Positions 9,739 to 18,446 of a DNA stretch of 64,000 nt are shown one piece after another. Below the pieces are notes generated by a model, which had not been told where the DNA came from, made no database searches, and was given only the letters and a program-made list of their open reading frames with translations. Numbering within the stretch: the first letter of the stretch is position 1; each line of letters opens with the position of its first letter. The stretch is taken from the NCBI GenBank assembly GCA_041741095.1, contig JBGSKQ010000092.1, forward strand, positions 1 through 64,000, in the 5' to 3' direction. The DNA comes from UBA6168 sp041741095. GTDB lineage: Bacteria > Bacteroidota > Bacteroidia > Chitinophagales > Saprospiraceae. Both the position numbers and the translations under genes were made by a program.

Positions 9739-9904
9739 ATTTTAAATGCAATCCAACTTATATGTGATTTTTGGCAAGATAATTGTCCATATTAGAATAT
9801 GTCATTATTTGGCGCTTAGACAAAGTTTTACACAAAGGAGAATAATTTAATTTGTCTTTTTGATTGTTTGCGCCCCCAGCATTGACACTTTTTAGAACAC
9901 ATAT

Positions 9905-9991
9905 ATCCCATGCAACATAGACTTAACGATTTTATTGCTTTGCGGGCAATGAGTGCCAGCGAAGCAAAAGGAAAGTTGCATGGGATTTTTC
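9905..9991 (+). ncRNA. Structured inverted-repeat element, possible small RNA
   Basis: Perfect 12-base outer arms, ATCCCATGCAAC at 9905-9916 and its reverse complement at 9975-9986, enclose a second hairpin: GCTTTGCGGGCA pairs with TGCCAGCGAAGC across a 5-base loop, with one wobble and one mismatch. A T-rich tail follows the outer arm on the plus strand. The nested pairing suggests a folded RNA or a small non-autonomous element with 12-base terminal inverted repeats. A 62-codon minus-strand frame crosses it but looks accidental. Confidence 0.35.
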
Positions 9992-10066
9992 TTCCCACCG
10001 TGTAGAGATTTCCCATCGTAGTTTTCCTTCCATCACTATTTCCTCATCTCAAAAACGATTTAGGCT

Positions 10067-10183
10067 ATGTTAATCCTACAATTAGCGCTCGGTGCATTTC
10101 TCTTTGGTGGAGGCATTATTACCTTGACCAACTGGCTCACTGAAAAACTGGATAGAAACTCTACCGTAGGGGGCCAACGATAA
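10067..10183 (+). CDS. Possible 38-residue membrane peptide
   Basis: An ATG frame of 38 codons encodes a peptide with a hydrophobic N-terminal half (LILQLALGAFLFGGGIITL) and a polar, charged C-terminus ending VGGQR, the outline of a single-span small membrane protein. It lies in the 580-base gap between the VWA lipoprotein and the M20 gene and is followed at once by an inverted repeat. I do not recognise the peptide. Comparison with related genomes would settle whether it is conserved. Confidence 0.35.
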   Translation: MLILQLALGAFLFGGGIITLTNWLTEKLDRNSTVGGQR

Positions 10184-10189
10184 GCCGTG

Positions 10190-10260
10190 GGCAGCAGGCA
10201 GGGAACACGTATATTCTTTTTCACTTGCAATGGTAAAATTTCCGCACACTGCCTGCTGCC
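10190..10260. repeat. Inverted repeat, 12-base arms
   Basis: GGCAGCAGGCAG at 10190-10201 is the exact reverse complement of 10249-10260, with 47 bases between. It lies between the small reading frame and the stop codon of the minus-strand M20 gene, so it could end transcription from either side, although no T-run follows. Confidence 0.5.
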
Positions 10261-10266
10261 TTACGG

Positions 10267-11457
10267 TCAGTTTCCCAGTTCTTTCACCGCCAACCAGGCC
10301 ATCAGGCCCATTCCCGTCTCCAGGCTGTCTTCGTCCACATTAAATGTATCGGTATGAATTGGCGACACAATGCCCTTGGCGGCATTGCCTGTCCCCAAGC
10401 GATAAAAGCAGGCAGGCATTTCCTGTGAATAATAGGCGAAATCTTCGGCGGTCATTCGCATGGGCAATTCCACCACGTTTTCTGCGCCCAAAAACTCGGC
10501 TGCCCACCGCTGCGAGCGCTGCGTTAGTTTTTCATCATTGATTAAAAATGGATAGCCTTTTACGATGTTGAACTCGCAAGTGCCGCCCATGCTTTCGGCC
10601 ATGCCTTCGGCCATTTTTTGCATGAGCGTATGCGCCCTGGCCCGCCATTCTTCGTTCATGGTGCGGAAAGTCCCCTCTATTTTTATTTCATTGGGAATGA
10701 CGTTGGTCGCACCGCCCGTGGAGTTTATTTTGCCAAATGTCAGTACGGAAGGAATGATGGGATTTCCCTTGCGGCTCACCACCTGTTGCAGCGCCACGAT
10801 GATGTGCGAGGCAATCAGCACAGGGTCAACGCACTCATGGGGCATGGCCCCGTGGCCGCCTATACCTTTCACCGATACATATATTTCATCGGCGCTGGCC
10901 ATGAACATGCCTGGCCGAAAGCCAACTTTCCCCGTCTCCAAAGCCGTCAGCACGTGCTGTCCAATGATGGACTGTGGCCTGGGTTTTTCCAAAATCCCTT
11001 CTTTTATCAAAATGGAAGCGCCGCCCGGCAGCTTTTCTTCGCCCGGTTGGAAGATGAGCTTTACTGTGCCTTCAAATTCGTGCCGCAGCGACTGCAATAT
11101 TTTAGCCGCACCCAGTAGGGAGGAGGTATGCACGTCGTGGCCACAGGCGTGCATGACGCCTTCGTTTCTGGATTTATAGGGGACTTCGTTTTTTTCCGTG
11201 ATCGGCAAAGCGTCAAAATCCGCCCGCAGGGCAATGGTTTTTTTTGCTGGATTTTTTCCTTCAATCATCGCTGCTGCCCCATTGCCGCCCCAGCCGCTGG
11301 TGTATGGAATGTCGAATTCTTCGAGTTTTTTGGCAATAAATTTCCCGGTTTCTACCTCCTGAAACGAGAGTTCCGGATATTGATGGAGTTGACGCCGGAT
11401 TTCGATAATCTCTGAATGGTTCTGCTTGGCGAGCTGTTTTATTTTTTCTTTTAGCAT
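10267..11457 (-). CDS. M20 family amidohydrolase
   Basis: The product (396 residues from ATG 11457) is a metal-dependent N-acyl-amino-acid/hippurate-type amidohydrolase of family M20D, which releases free amino acids from N-acylated forms. Metal-site residues are visible in HACGHDVH (C105, H107), FQPGEE (E140, E141), GQHVL (H168) and the C-terminal SPIHTDTF histidine. A TTG codon at 11466 in the same frame overlaps the stop of the upstream gene, but the ATG nine bases later is preferred. The close spacing to the preceding BNR-repeat gene suggests cotranscription. No signal peptide, so cytoplasmic. The substrate is not determined. Confidence 0.88.
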   Translation of the reverse strand: MLKEKIKQLAKQNHSEIIEIRRQLHQYPELSFQEVETGKFIAKKLEEFDIPYTSGWGGNGAAAMIEGKNPAKKTIALRADFDALPITEKNEVPYKSRNEGVMHACGHDVHTSSLLGAAKILQSLRHEFEGTVKLIFQPGEEKLPGGASILIKEGILEKPRPQSIIGQHVLTALETGKVGFRPGMFMASADEIYVSVKGIGGHGAMPHECVDPVLIASHIIVALQQVVSRKGNPIIPSVLTFGKINSTGGATNVIPNEIKIEGTFRTMNEEWRARAHTLMQKMAEGMAESMGGTCEFNIVKGYPFLINDEKLTQRSQRWAAEFLGAENVVELPMRMTAEDFAYYSQEMPACFYRLGTGNAAKGIVSPIHTDTFNVDEDSLETGMGLMAWLAVKELGN

Positions 11458-11462
11458 AAAAC

Positions 11463-14048
11463 TCAATTGATGACCACCTTTTCTGTCCGTATGGTTTTTC
11501 CATTTTTTGAAATAGTGGAAAAATAAACGCCGGGTGGCAAGCCTTGCAGCGGTATGCTGGCTTGATTTTCAATTTTTGCCCGTCGCAGGATTTCCCCTTT
11601 GATACTGATCAAATTGAAATCAAACCTTTCAGCTGTACCTGTATTGACAAACAAGTTCCCATGCTTGTTCGCCGGATTGGGGTAAATGGACAAGTCTAAA
11701 TCGGAAATTGGAAAGTCATCCGCCGAGTTTGGCTCCGTGTTTATGTGTAAATCCCAAATGCCCCGGCCATAGGTGCCAAAACGCACAATGTCCTCACTTT
11801 CAATGTATTCTACACAAGTGTACCATTGCATAGGCGTCTGTTCGCCGATGAGGTCGTACCATTTATTGTCATCAGCAATAAAAACGAAAGGCCCCACAGC
11901 CGAAGCGGCGAATAGCATGCTTTCGTCAGGGCTCGCCACTATTTCCTGGATTAGCGTGGGTGGCAGGCCATCAGATATTTGGATAAAACTCTGACCGCCA
12001 TCGGTTGATTTATATACTGGCGGATTGGAGTAGCCGCTGCCTGAAATCCACAATACATTGGGATCAAGTTTGGAGGCCAATATGCAGGCAGTGTAAAGCC
12101 ATTCCACTGTAGGCCCGCTAAAGCCGGACGATTTATTCCAATTGACGCCACCATCGTGGGTGTAAAAAAATGTTCCGTCATCAGTTGACACAAAAATACG
12201 ATCGGGGTCAAGGGGCGATTGCTCTATGGCAGAAATCAGCCCGTTTCCTGTGTTGGAATTTTGTTTAAAATTAAAATCAAATTGGTTAGCCGTTATGGTA
12301 AAGGGTGCAGAAGAAGCTGCGGCCAAATAGATCAAATACGAGCCGGGGCCACCATTTATATTGCCACCTGCAATGAAAAGGATATTGCCCTCCACGTATG
12401 CCGAAGGTGCGGTTGGCAAAATCCAGCCCACGGCTGGCAGGTCGTCGCCCATCATGCTCCATTCCGACTCTGGCCAAGGGTTTGGGGGGCCAAGTGCATA
12501 ATGGTAATAGTCAACAATGCCGCTGGGGTATTGCGTCCAAAAGCTTTCGTAATTGTTGGTAAGGGCCATCATGCCGTAGTCGCCGCTCCATTGTTGTATG
12601 AAATCAACCGCCCCGTCAGCAGAGCCGTTTGAAGTCCATTGCCAGCCCTGATCCTGCGAACCGGCGTAGATGTAGTCCGGCAGCAGCGGGTTGGTCACCA
12701 CATCATAGTATTGGCTGATGTTCAAATTTTGGAGGCTAATGTTTTGGGTGGATACCAGGTTGTCGTAAGAGACATGCAGGCCGCCGTGATTGGCGATGAG
12801 GAAAAATGGAGTGCCATCGCTTTTTTCAAATGCTTTCAGATCCATGATGTCGGCGTGGAGTAGGTCGAGTTCGCCATAATATTCCCACCATTCGTTGAGG
12901 GTGGACCAGTTTTCACCGCCGTCGTAGGTGCTATGGCAGTTTACTTCGCCAGTTACCAAAGTTTCGGCATTAAATGGCGAACAGAACATGCCGACCGACC
13001 AGGCTTCATAAGGCACAGTTCCTTTTAGTGTCCAATTAGCCCCCGTATCGGCAGAAACATAAACATCCTTGTTGTTCGCAAGGGAGTATAAAGTAAGGCC
13101 ATTGCTGGATTTGTTACCAGTTAAATGCAGGGACGCATCATTAGGCAATCCTGTGGCCGTATTGATAGGATTTATGCTGTCGTTTGAAACAGAAAACAGG
13201 TTTTGCCCCCTGTCCATAATATAAACTTCATCGCTTTTAAAAGGTGACCATAAACTTATTTCCCGATCCTTGTCATGGTTAAAAATGCGGATACGGGAAA
13301 AACTTTCACCATCGTCTGTTGACCAATATAGCCATATACGTGCGGCCCACGGGTCGCTGTCCCAAGTGTAGGCCATGTAATAAATGGTTTTGGCCGAATC
13401 GCTCATTATTTCCAGGTGCATTGGATTTCCCCATCCATCATAAAAATTGGGGAAAAGGGAAGCGTTTTGCCAAGTGATTCCTTCGTCGTCAGAATAGACG
13501 ATTTCTTTGCCAATGGCCGAAATGATCCTCATTCCGCCCGAATCGTTGCTGGTCAATTTCAACACCTCCGGGTGCAGCCGGATGTCGTCGTTCAAGACCG
13601 TCCATTGACTGCCATCCAATTCACCTTTCCAAAGGCTGCCGCCGTCAGATATACCGTAAATCTTGTCGTTGACAGGGTCATAATCTACGGTGCGTAGGCT
13701 GCCCGCTTGGTTGCTGCTGCCCTTCTCCTTCCACTCGCCCTCCAACTGCCCATCGGCGAATAATTCGTTGCCCCTTCCTCCAATTCCTTTGTTTTTGCGC
13801 AATTTGGATAGGAGAAAGGTGCTGTTCCGATCCATTTCCCTCCAATTGGTGCCAGGTGCGGCTTTGTGCAGATGCTCAATCCAGGCTTCCCGGCGTTCGT
13901 GTTCTTCTTCTCCTTCGTCTTGTTTTTCCCGGTATTTTTTTCCGGTCGGGGCGGGCATGTCTGGTGAGTTTTTTTCGGAAGAAAAAAGCAGCCAGAGGCC
14001 AAAGAGGGCAGCCATCAGGAGGGAAGAGGCAAATAGCAATTTTTTCAT
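11463..14048 (-). CDS. Secreted BNR/VPS10-type beta-propeller protein with T9SS sorting domain
   Basis: An 861-residue exported protein with an N-terminal membrane-type signal (MKKLLFASSLLMAALFGLWL). The body has repeated Asp-box-like pieces such as SDDEGITW, STDDGESF, THDGGVNW and STDGGQSF, the hallmark of sialidase/VPS10-like beta-propellers; such proteins may bind or cleave glycans, but no catalytic set for a sialidase is evident. The C-terminal 75 residues, starting near SIYPNPANK and ending KVVIN, match a type A T9SS sorting domain. It is therefore a likely substrate of the secretion machinery encoded just upstream. It follows murF in the same direction. Confidence 0.85.
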   Translation of the reverse strand: MKKLLFASSLLMAALFGLWLLFSSEKNSPDMPAPTGKKYREKQDEGEEEHERREAWIEHLHKAAPGTNWREMDRNSTFLLSKLRKNKGIGGRGNELFADGQLEGEWKEKGSSNQAGSLRTVDYDPVNDKIYGISDGGSLWKGELDGSQWTVLNDDIRLHPEVLKLTSNDSGGMRIISAIGKEIVYSDDEGITWQNASLFPNFYDGWGNPMHLEIMSDSAKTIYYMAYTWDSDPWAARIWLYWSTDDGESFSRIRIFNHDKDREISLWSPFKSDEVYIMDRGQNLFSVSNDSINPINTATGLPNDASLHLTGNKSSNGLTLYSLANNKDVYVSADTGANWTLKGTVPYEAWSVGMFCSPFNAETLVTGEVNCHSTYDGGENWSTLNEWWEYYGELDLLHADIMDLKAFEKSDGTPFFLIANHGGLHVSYDNLVSTQNISLQNLNISQYYDVVTNPLLPDYIYAGSQDQGWQWTSNGSADGAVDFIQQWSGDYGMMALTNNYESFWTQYPSGIVDYYHYALGPPNPWPESEWSMMGDDLPAVGWILPTAPSAYVEGNILFIAGGNINGGPGSYLIYLAAASSAPFTITANQFDFNFKQNSNTGNGLISAIEQSPLDPDRIFVSTDDGTFFYTHDGGVNWNKSSGFSGPTVEWLYTACILASKLDPNVLWISGSGYSNPPVYKSTDGGQSFIQISDGLPPTLIQEIVASPDESMLFAASAVGPFVFIADDNKWYDLIGEQTPMQWYTCVEYIESEDIVRFGTYGRGIWDLHINTEPNSADDFPISDLDLSIYPNPANKHGNLFVNTGTAERFDFNLISIKGEILRRAKIENQASIPLQGLPPGVYFSTISKNGKTIRTEKVVIN

Positions 14049-14122
14049 GGTGTGGAATGGTTTGTATTTAGGAGGAGCAAGTTACAAGGAAGGTGCTGAA
14101 CGGAAACAAAAAATGACCAACA

Positions 14123-15445
14123 TCAATGGGCATTGTCGTTGAGCAACAATTTTTCCAGCCCAATGCTACGTGAGCCTTTTATTAAAAAATGGCTGTCTTG
14201 AAAATCCTGCTGCAAGAACCAGGTTTTCAGGGTCTCGGTATTTTCAAAAAACAAGATGCCCATCTTTTGTGCAGCTTCCTTAAATTCATTGCCCACTAAT
14301 ATTACTTGTGCCAAGCCAGATGAACAGGCATTTTGAGCCAGTTTTTCATGTTCCTTTGATGAATAGCTGCCCAATTCCAGCATTGCCCCAAGGATGGCAA
14401 TTTTATTTTTTGCATCCAATTGGTGGAAGGACCCAAGGGCATTGTTCATGCTGCTGGGGTTGGCATTGTAGGCATCCAAAATAAAAGTGTTGGTGCCAAT
14501 TTTGACCAACTGTGAACGGTTGTTGGCGGGCAGGTAATTTTCAATGGCAGCTTTGATTTTTTCCGCCGGTACTTTGAAATATTTGCCCAGCGCAATGGCG
14601 GTCATAATGTTGTTGAAATTGTATTGCCCAAACAACTGTGAATTCACGTTGATCAACTCGCCAGTTTTATCCAAAAAAGCCACTTTCAACATGGGCTGTT
14701 CAGCGATGGGCTTTACTTCAATGGGTGAATGCTCCATGGCCGGCTCATTGCTTTTTTGGTAAAAAATCTTTCGCTTGTTTTGTTGGGAAAGTTCTGTTAA
14801 ATGAGGCTCATCGGCATTGATAAAAACGATCCCGTTCTTTTCGGCCAGGTAGCGGTAAAGTTCCGATTTTGTTTTTTTTACCCCTTCAAAACCTCCAAAA
14901 CCTTCCAGGTGCGCCTTGCCAACATTGGTGATGAGGCCGTGTGTCGGTTCGGCAATCCTGCACAAAAAATCTATTTCACCGGGGTGGTTGGCCCCCATTT
15001 CTATCACAGCGACTTCTGTCCTTTCCAGCATGGCCAGCAGGGTCAACGGTACACCGATGTGGTTGTTGAAATTGCCTTTGGTGAAATGGGCGGGATACTG
15101 GCTGGAAAGCACTGCACTCACCAGTTCTTTTGTGGTGGTTTTGCCGTTGGAGCCAGTGATGGCAATCAAGGGTATGTTGAATTGCCGCCGGTGATGGTTG
15201 GCCAGTTTTTGCAAAGTTTGTAAAACGTCGTCAACCCTTAGCAGGCGATCGTCAGAAGCTGCGTTTTCTTCGTCCACGACGGCAAAGGCAGCGCCATTTT
15301 CCAAAGCTTTTAGTGCAAATGCATTGCCGTTGAAATGATCACCTTTTAATGCAAAAAAGATACAGCCCGGCTCTATTTGGCGGCTGTCCGTTGTGATGTG
15401 GCGGTGCTTTTTGAAGATGGAGTAAAGCTGTTCAATAGAAACCAT
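14123..15445 (-). CDS. murF: UDP-N-acetylmuramoyl-tripeptide--D-alanyl-D-alanine ligase
   Basis: MurF adds D-Ala-D-Ala to UDP-MurNAc-tripeptide, the last cytoplasmic step in building the peptidoglycan pentapeptide. The start is set at ATG 15445 (MVSIEQLYSIF) because homologues begin there and the upstream in-frame residues look random; this gives 440 residues. Landmarks: TTDSR (18-22), the ATP loop GSNGKTT (98-104), then GANHPGEI and NADEPHL of the central ligase domain, and DAYNANPSSM of the C-terminal domain. It lies 113 bases downstream of gldJ; as I recall, gldJ and murF are also neighbours in other Bacteroidota. Confidence 0.95.
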   Translation of the reverse strand: MVSIEQLYSIFKKHRHITTDSRQIEPGCIFFALKGDHFNGNAFALKALENGAAFAVVDEENAASDDRLLRVDDVLQTLQKLANHHRRQFNIPLIAITGSNGKTTTKELVSAVLSSQYPAHFTKGNFNNHIGVPLTLLAMLERTEVAVIEMGANHPGEIDFLCRIAEPTHGLITNVGKAHLEGFGGFEGVKKTKSELYRYLAEKNGIVFINADEPHLTELSQQNKRKIFYQKSNEPAMEHSPIEVKPIAEQPMLKVAFLDKTGELINVNSQLFGQYNFNNIMTAIALGKYFKVPAEKIKAAIENYLPANNRSQLVKIGTNTFILDAYNANPSSMNNALGSFHQLDAKNKIAILGAMLELGSYSSKEHEKLAQNACSSGLAQVILVGNEFKEAAQKMGILFFENTETLKTWFLQQDFQDSHFLIKGSRSIGLEKLLLNDNAH

Positions 15446-15558
15446 GTTGCTGGGCTGTGGCCAAAGTTTTGTTTCCACAAAAATGAAAAAGTCTCCACAT
15501 TCGCAATGGAACATGGAGACTTTTTCAGGTAAAAACCCCAAAACTATTTTGAAGGATT

Positions 15559-17061
15559 TTACTTGAATTTCCTTTTGGTCTTCCCTTGTTTGGTTTTGAA
15601 GGTCAAGCCACCTGCATCTTCGTTGCCGGTTGGGCCGCCTGTACGGGTCATGGCGCAACGGAAACCAAGGTCACGGTAGGCGTGATCTTCATCCCTGAAA
15701 CGGCGGGCACCAGGTGCAAGCCAGAAAGCACGGTCTTGCCAGGAGCCACCTTTTATCACACGTGCTTTGTCGCTGATCAAGGTGTGCTTGCCAAAGTCAT
15801 AAAAAGCTTCGGAAGTTTTGTCGCCATCGAGGAAGTTGTAGGGCTGGCCTACTTTATAGTTTTCCCTGGTGGCTACTTCGTCGTCTTCCACGTAGCGGTA
15901 GCGGAGGCGGCCCATGCTGTCTTTTTCAACTGGCTTTCCGTCTTCGTCCAGCACTTTGGTGCGGAATTTATTGCCACGGAAGGAGTTCAAATCTTGTTGC
16001 TCAACGTCTTCAATGGTCATGCTGGTAGTCGGGCGGAACAAGTCCATGGTCCATTCGTTCACGTTGCCGGCCATGTTGTAGAGGCCATAGTCGTTGGGCA
16101 TATAAGTACGGACAGGTGCAGTGATGTGCGCACGGTCGTTGAGCTTGCCGGCCATACCCATGTAGTCACCTTTTGCACGCTTGAAGTTGGCGAGGATGTC
16201 GCCTTGGTACTTGTTGCGCTTTTGGTAGCGGACGGTGTTGCCGTTCCAAGGATAAATCCTACGGTCGGAAATGCGTTCGTCCTTTTCAGAAACCAGATTG
16301 CCGACAAGGCCGATAGCTGCGTACTCCCACTCGGCTTCTGTAGGGAGGCGGTAAGATGGCAACATAACGCCGTCTTCAAAACGCACCGGGCGTTCGCCGC
16401 CAGTCCTGGTGTCTTTCAGGTTTTTGCGCACGTCGCCCTGATATTGGCCGGCCAGGTAGGATTCTGTATTAAAGTTGTCCTCGTCTTTCTGTTCGGAGTT
16501 CGGGTTCAAAATGCCCCTTTCGATCAGGATCATTTCGTTTACCCGGTCAGTACGCCATTGAGCGTATTCGTTGGATTGCAACCAGTTTACGCCCACTACA
16601 GGATAATCATCGTAGGCGGGGTGGCGGAAATAGGTCTCCACAAAAGGCTCGTTGAAAGCCAATTCTTCCCTCCATACCAGTGTGTCTGGCAGGGCGTTGA
16701 GGAACACCTCTGGGTAGGATTCGCCAAATACCCTTTGTAACCAGTACAAGTATTCACGGTAGTCAATATTGGAGACCTCTGTTTCGTCCATGTAAAAAGA
16801 AGAAACTGTTACACGGCGGGGTACTGCGTTCCAGTCGTAGGTCACGTCCTGGTCGGTTATACCCATCGTGAAAGTGCCGCCTTCTACCAAGACGAGGTTG
16901 GGGCCAGTGGCCTGGCCTTCATAGTCGAGCTTTTCGAAGCCTCCCCATTTGGCGTCGTTGTATTGCCAACCAGTGGTGGCAGACCGTTCTTTTTTGCCGC
17001 AGGAACTAAGCACTACCAGTGCAAGGAAAAGAACCGAACCGTACTTCAACATTTTTTTCAT
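15559..17061 (-). CDS. gldJ: Gliding motility / T9SS lipoprotein GldJ
   Basis: The 500-residue lipoprotein (lipobox LSSC, C21) has an FGE-sulfatase (SUMF1-like) fold, read from GGTFTMGI, VVGVNWLQSNEYAQW, RLPTEAEWEYAA, YNMAGNVNEWTMD and VIKGGSWQDRAF. GldJ and its paralogue GldK are non-enzymatic parts of the T9SS; GldJ forms part of the outer-membrane-associated assembly and is needed for GldK stability. I assign GldJ rather than GldK from the neighbours: porU and porV follow gldJ closely in Flavobacterium and are present here. The ATG at 17061 is preferred over an in-frame GTG one codon earlier. The gene is followed by murF. Confidence 0.88.
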   Translation of the reverse strand: MKKMLKYGSVLFLALVVLSSCGKKERSATTGWQYNDAKWGGFEKLDYEGQATGPNLVLVEGGTFTMGITDQDVTYDWNAVPRRVTVSSFYMDETEVSNIDYREYLYWLQRVFGESYPEVFLNALPDTLVWREELAFNEPFVETYFRHPAYDDYPVVGVNWLQSNEYAQWRTDRVNEMILIERGILNPNSEQKDEDNFNTESYLAGQYQGDVRKNLKDTRTGGERPVRFEDGVMLPSYRLPTEAEWEYAAIGLVGNLVSEKDERISDRRIYPWNGNTVRYQKRNKYQGDILANFKRAKGDYMGMAGKLNDRAHITAPVRTYMPNDYGLYNMAGNVNEWTMDLFRPTTSMTIEDVEQQDLNSFRGNKFRTKVLDEDGKPVEKDSMGRLRYRYVEDDEVATRENYKVGQPYNFLDGDKTSEAFYDFGKHTLISDKARVIKGGSWQDRAFWLAPGARRFRDEDHAYRDLGFRCAMTRTGGPTGNEDAGGLTFKTKQGKTKRKFK

Positions 17062-17172
17062 CACTGCTTTATGTGTTTTTACTTTGAAAAAAGACGTGCA
17101 AATATAGAAAAGTAGAATTCAAAACAATGTGGCCCAAGGTGTTTTAACAGTTATTCATTTTCTGGAGGGGGT

Positions 17173-18210
17173 TTATCGGAAAATTTTGAAGCAATCATTG
17201 TAGCGATCCGCAAAACGTTTCCGGCGCATTTTTTCACTGTTTTCAAAATTGATCACTAGAGAAACTTCATGCGATCCGCCTGTTGAGCTGGTCAGGCCAG
17301 AAACGGTAAAATCATAACTGTATCCAATTTTCAAAATATCATACTGGAAACCGACCATTCCGATGACTGCGTCCGGGTTGCCAAATGCGTGGCGGTACCA
17401 GCCTCCAGCAAAAACTAAACCCAAGCTATAATAAGCGCCCAGGTTGATTTGGCCCATGTCGCCCTGTTTCAAAAGGAGGATGTTCGGCGAGATAAACGAT
17501 GCTGGTTTTCGCTTATTGCCTTCCTTAACGATAAACTGTGCCCCGCCGTGCAAAGTCAGCCGCAGGGGCAGCCCGTCCGCCAAACTTGCATTGGAATTTA
17601 CGAAGCCTTCGTCCGGCGTGGTGAGGTGGTGCAAGGCCAAGCCACCATAAAAGGTACTACTGTATGCCAGTAGCCCGGCACCCACGTCAAATATTGTTTT
17701 GTTCAAATTGTCGGGCCGGATTTCATTGGTCGGATTGGGGTTGCCTGACGGATCGATGGGGCCAGTTACACGGTCGAGTTGATCCAGAAAGACGAGGCGA
17801 TCCCAGTCCACACTACTTTGCTTGAAGCCTGCCTGTACACCCAATTTCAGCATAAAATCATCGTTTACCACGATGCGGTAGGCATAGGAGGCGGAGAAAT
17901 TGGTTGTTTTTATCAAGCCGCCACCGGAGTTGTCCGCCAAAACCAATATGCCGATGCCGCTGTTAAAGGCTGGGATAAATTGCTCGTAGGATGCCGCATA
18001 AGTACTGTAAACGGTCGTGCTATTGTCGGCAAAGGTGGGCCATTCGTTGCGGTAGGTCGCAGCTATCCTGGGGGCATAGGTAGTGCCGGAAAAGGCTGGA
18101 TTGATAACCAGCGGTGTGGAATAAAATTGTGAAAAAATTGGATCCTGGGCCTGTAAGCCCAAAGCCCAAAACAGCGTAGCACTTAGTATTGATAGTATTT
18201 GTCTTGGCAT
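17173..18210 (-). CDS. PorP/SprF family T9SS outer-membrane protein
   Basis: A 345-residue outer-membrane beta-barrel of the PorP/SprF family. The signal peptide ends at LGLQAQ and is followed by the family's hallmark DPIFSQFYSTP and NPAFSGT. SprF is needed for secretion of the adhesin SprB, and PorP is a T9SS core part; Saprospiraceae usually carry many paralogues, so which role this one has is uncertain. ATG 18210 is used rather than the TTG four codons upstream. It precedes gldJ by 111 bases in the same direction and is divergent from porU. Confidence 0.85.
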   Translation of the reverse strand: MPRQILSILSATLFWALGLQAQDPIFSQFYSTPLVINPAFSGTTYAPRIAATYRNEWPTFADNSTTVYSTYAASYEQFIPAFNSGIGILVLADNSGGGLIKTTNFSASYAYRIVVNDDFMLKLGVQAGFKQSSVDWDRLVFLDQLDRVTGPIDPSGNPNPTNEIRPDNLNKTIFDVGAGLLAYSSTFYGGLALHHLTTPDEGFVNSNASLADGLPLRLTLHGGAQFIVKEGNKRKPASFISPNILLLKQGDMGQINLGAYYSLGLVFAGGWYRHAFGNPDAVIGMVGFQYDILKIGYSYDFTVSGLTSSTGGSHEVSLVINFENSEKMRRKRFADRYNDCFKIFR

Positions 18211-18446
18211 TGACTTCTGCAATTAAATTTCAATAAAGCAAAAGGCTTATTTTTGCAAATCTTCCCTTTTGCGTGGTTAAAATTCGCCCCTATCTACCGC
18301 TTTTCCGGGCAAAAGCTTTAAAATGTCGGTAAATATCAATCTGAATGTTAAAAACCAGCCATAAAACATAGTAGCTGTTCCACAACGTTTTCGGTACTGT
18401 CCAAATTATTATGGCCACTGTTTTTCCAACAACAACTATTAAATGT

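Noticed and set aside
9828..10016. 62-codon minus-strand reading frame in the gap before the M20 gene
   Set aside because: It crosses the nested hairpin at 9905-9991, its composition is not protein-like and no family features are seen.
15586..16740. Long plus-strand frame opposite gldJ
   Set aside because: It is the antisense shadow of a well-supported gene; the same holds for the long antisense frames over parE (39526-41109) and the M16 gene (48788-50452).
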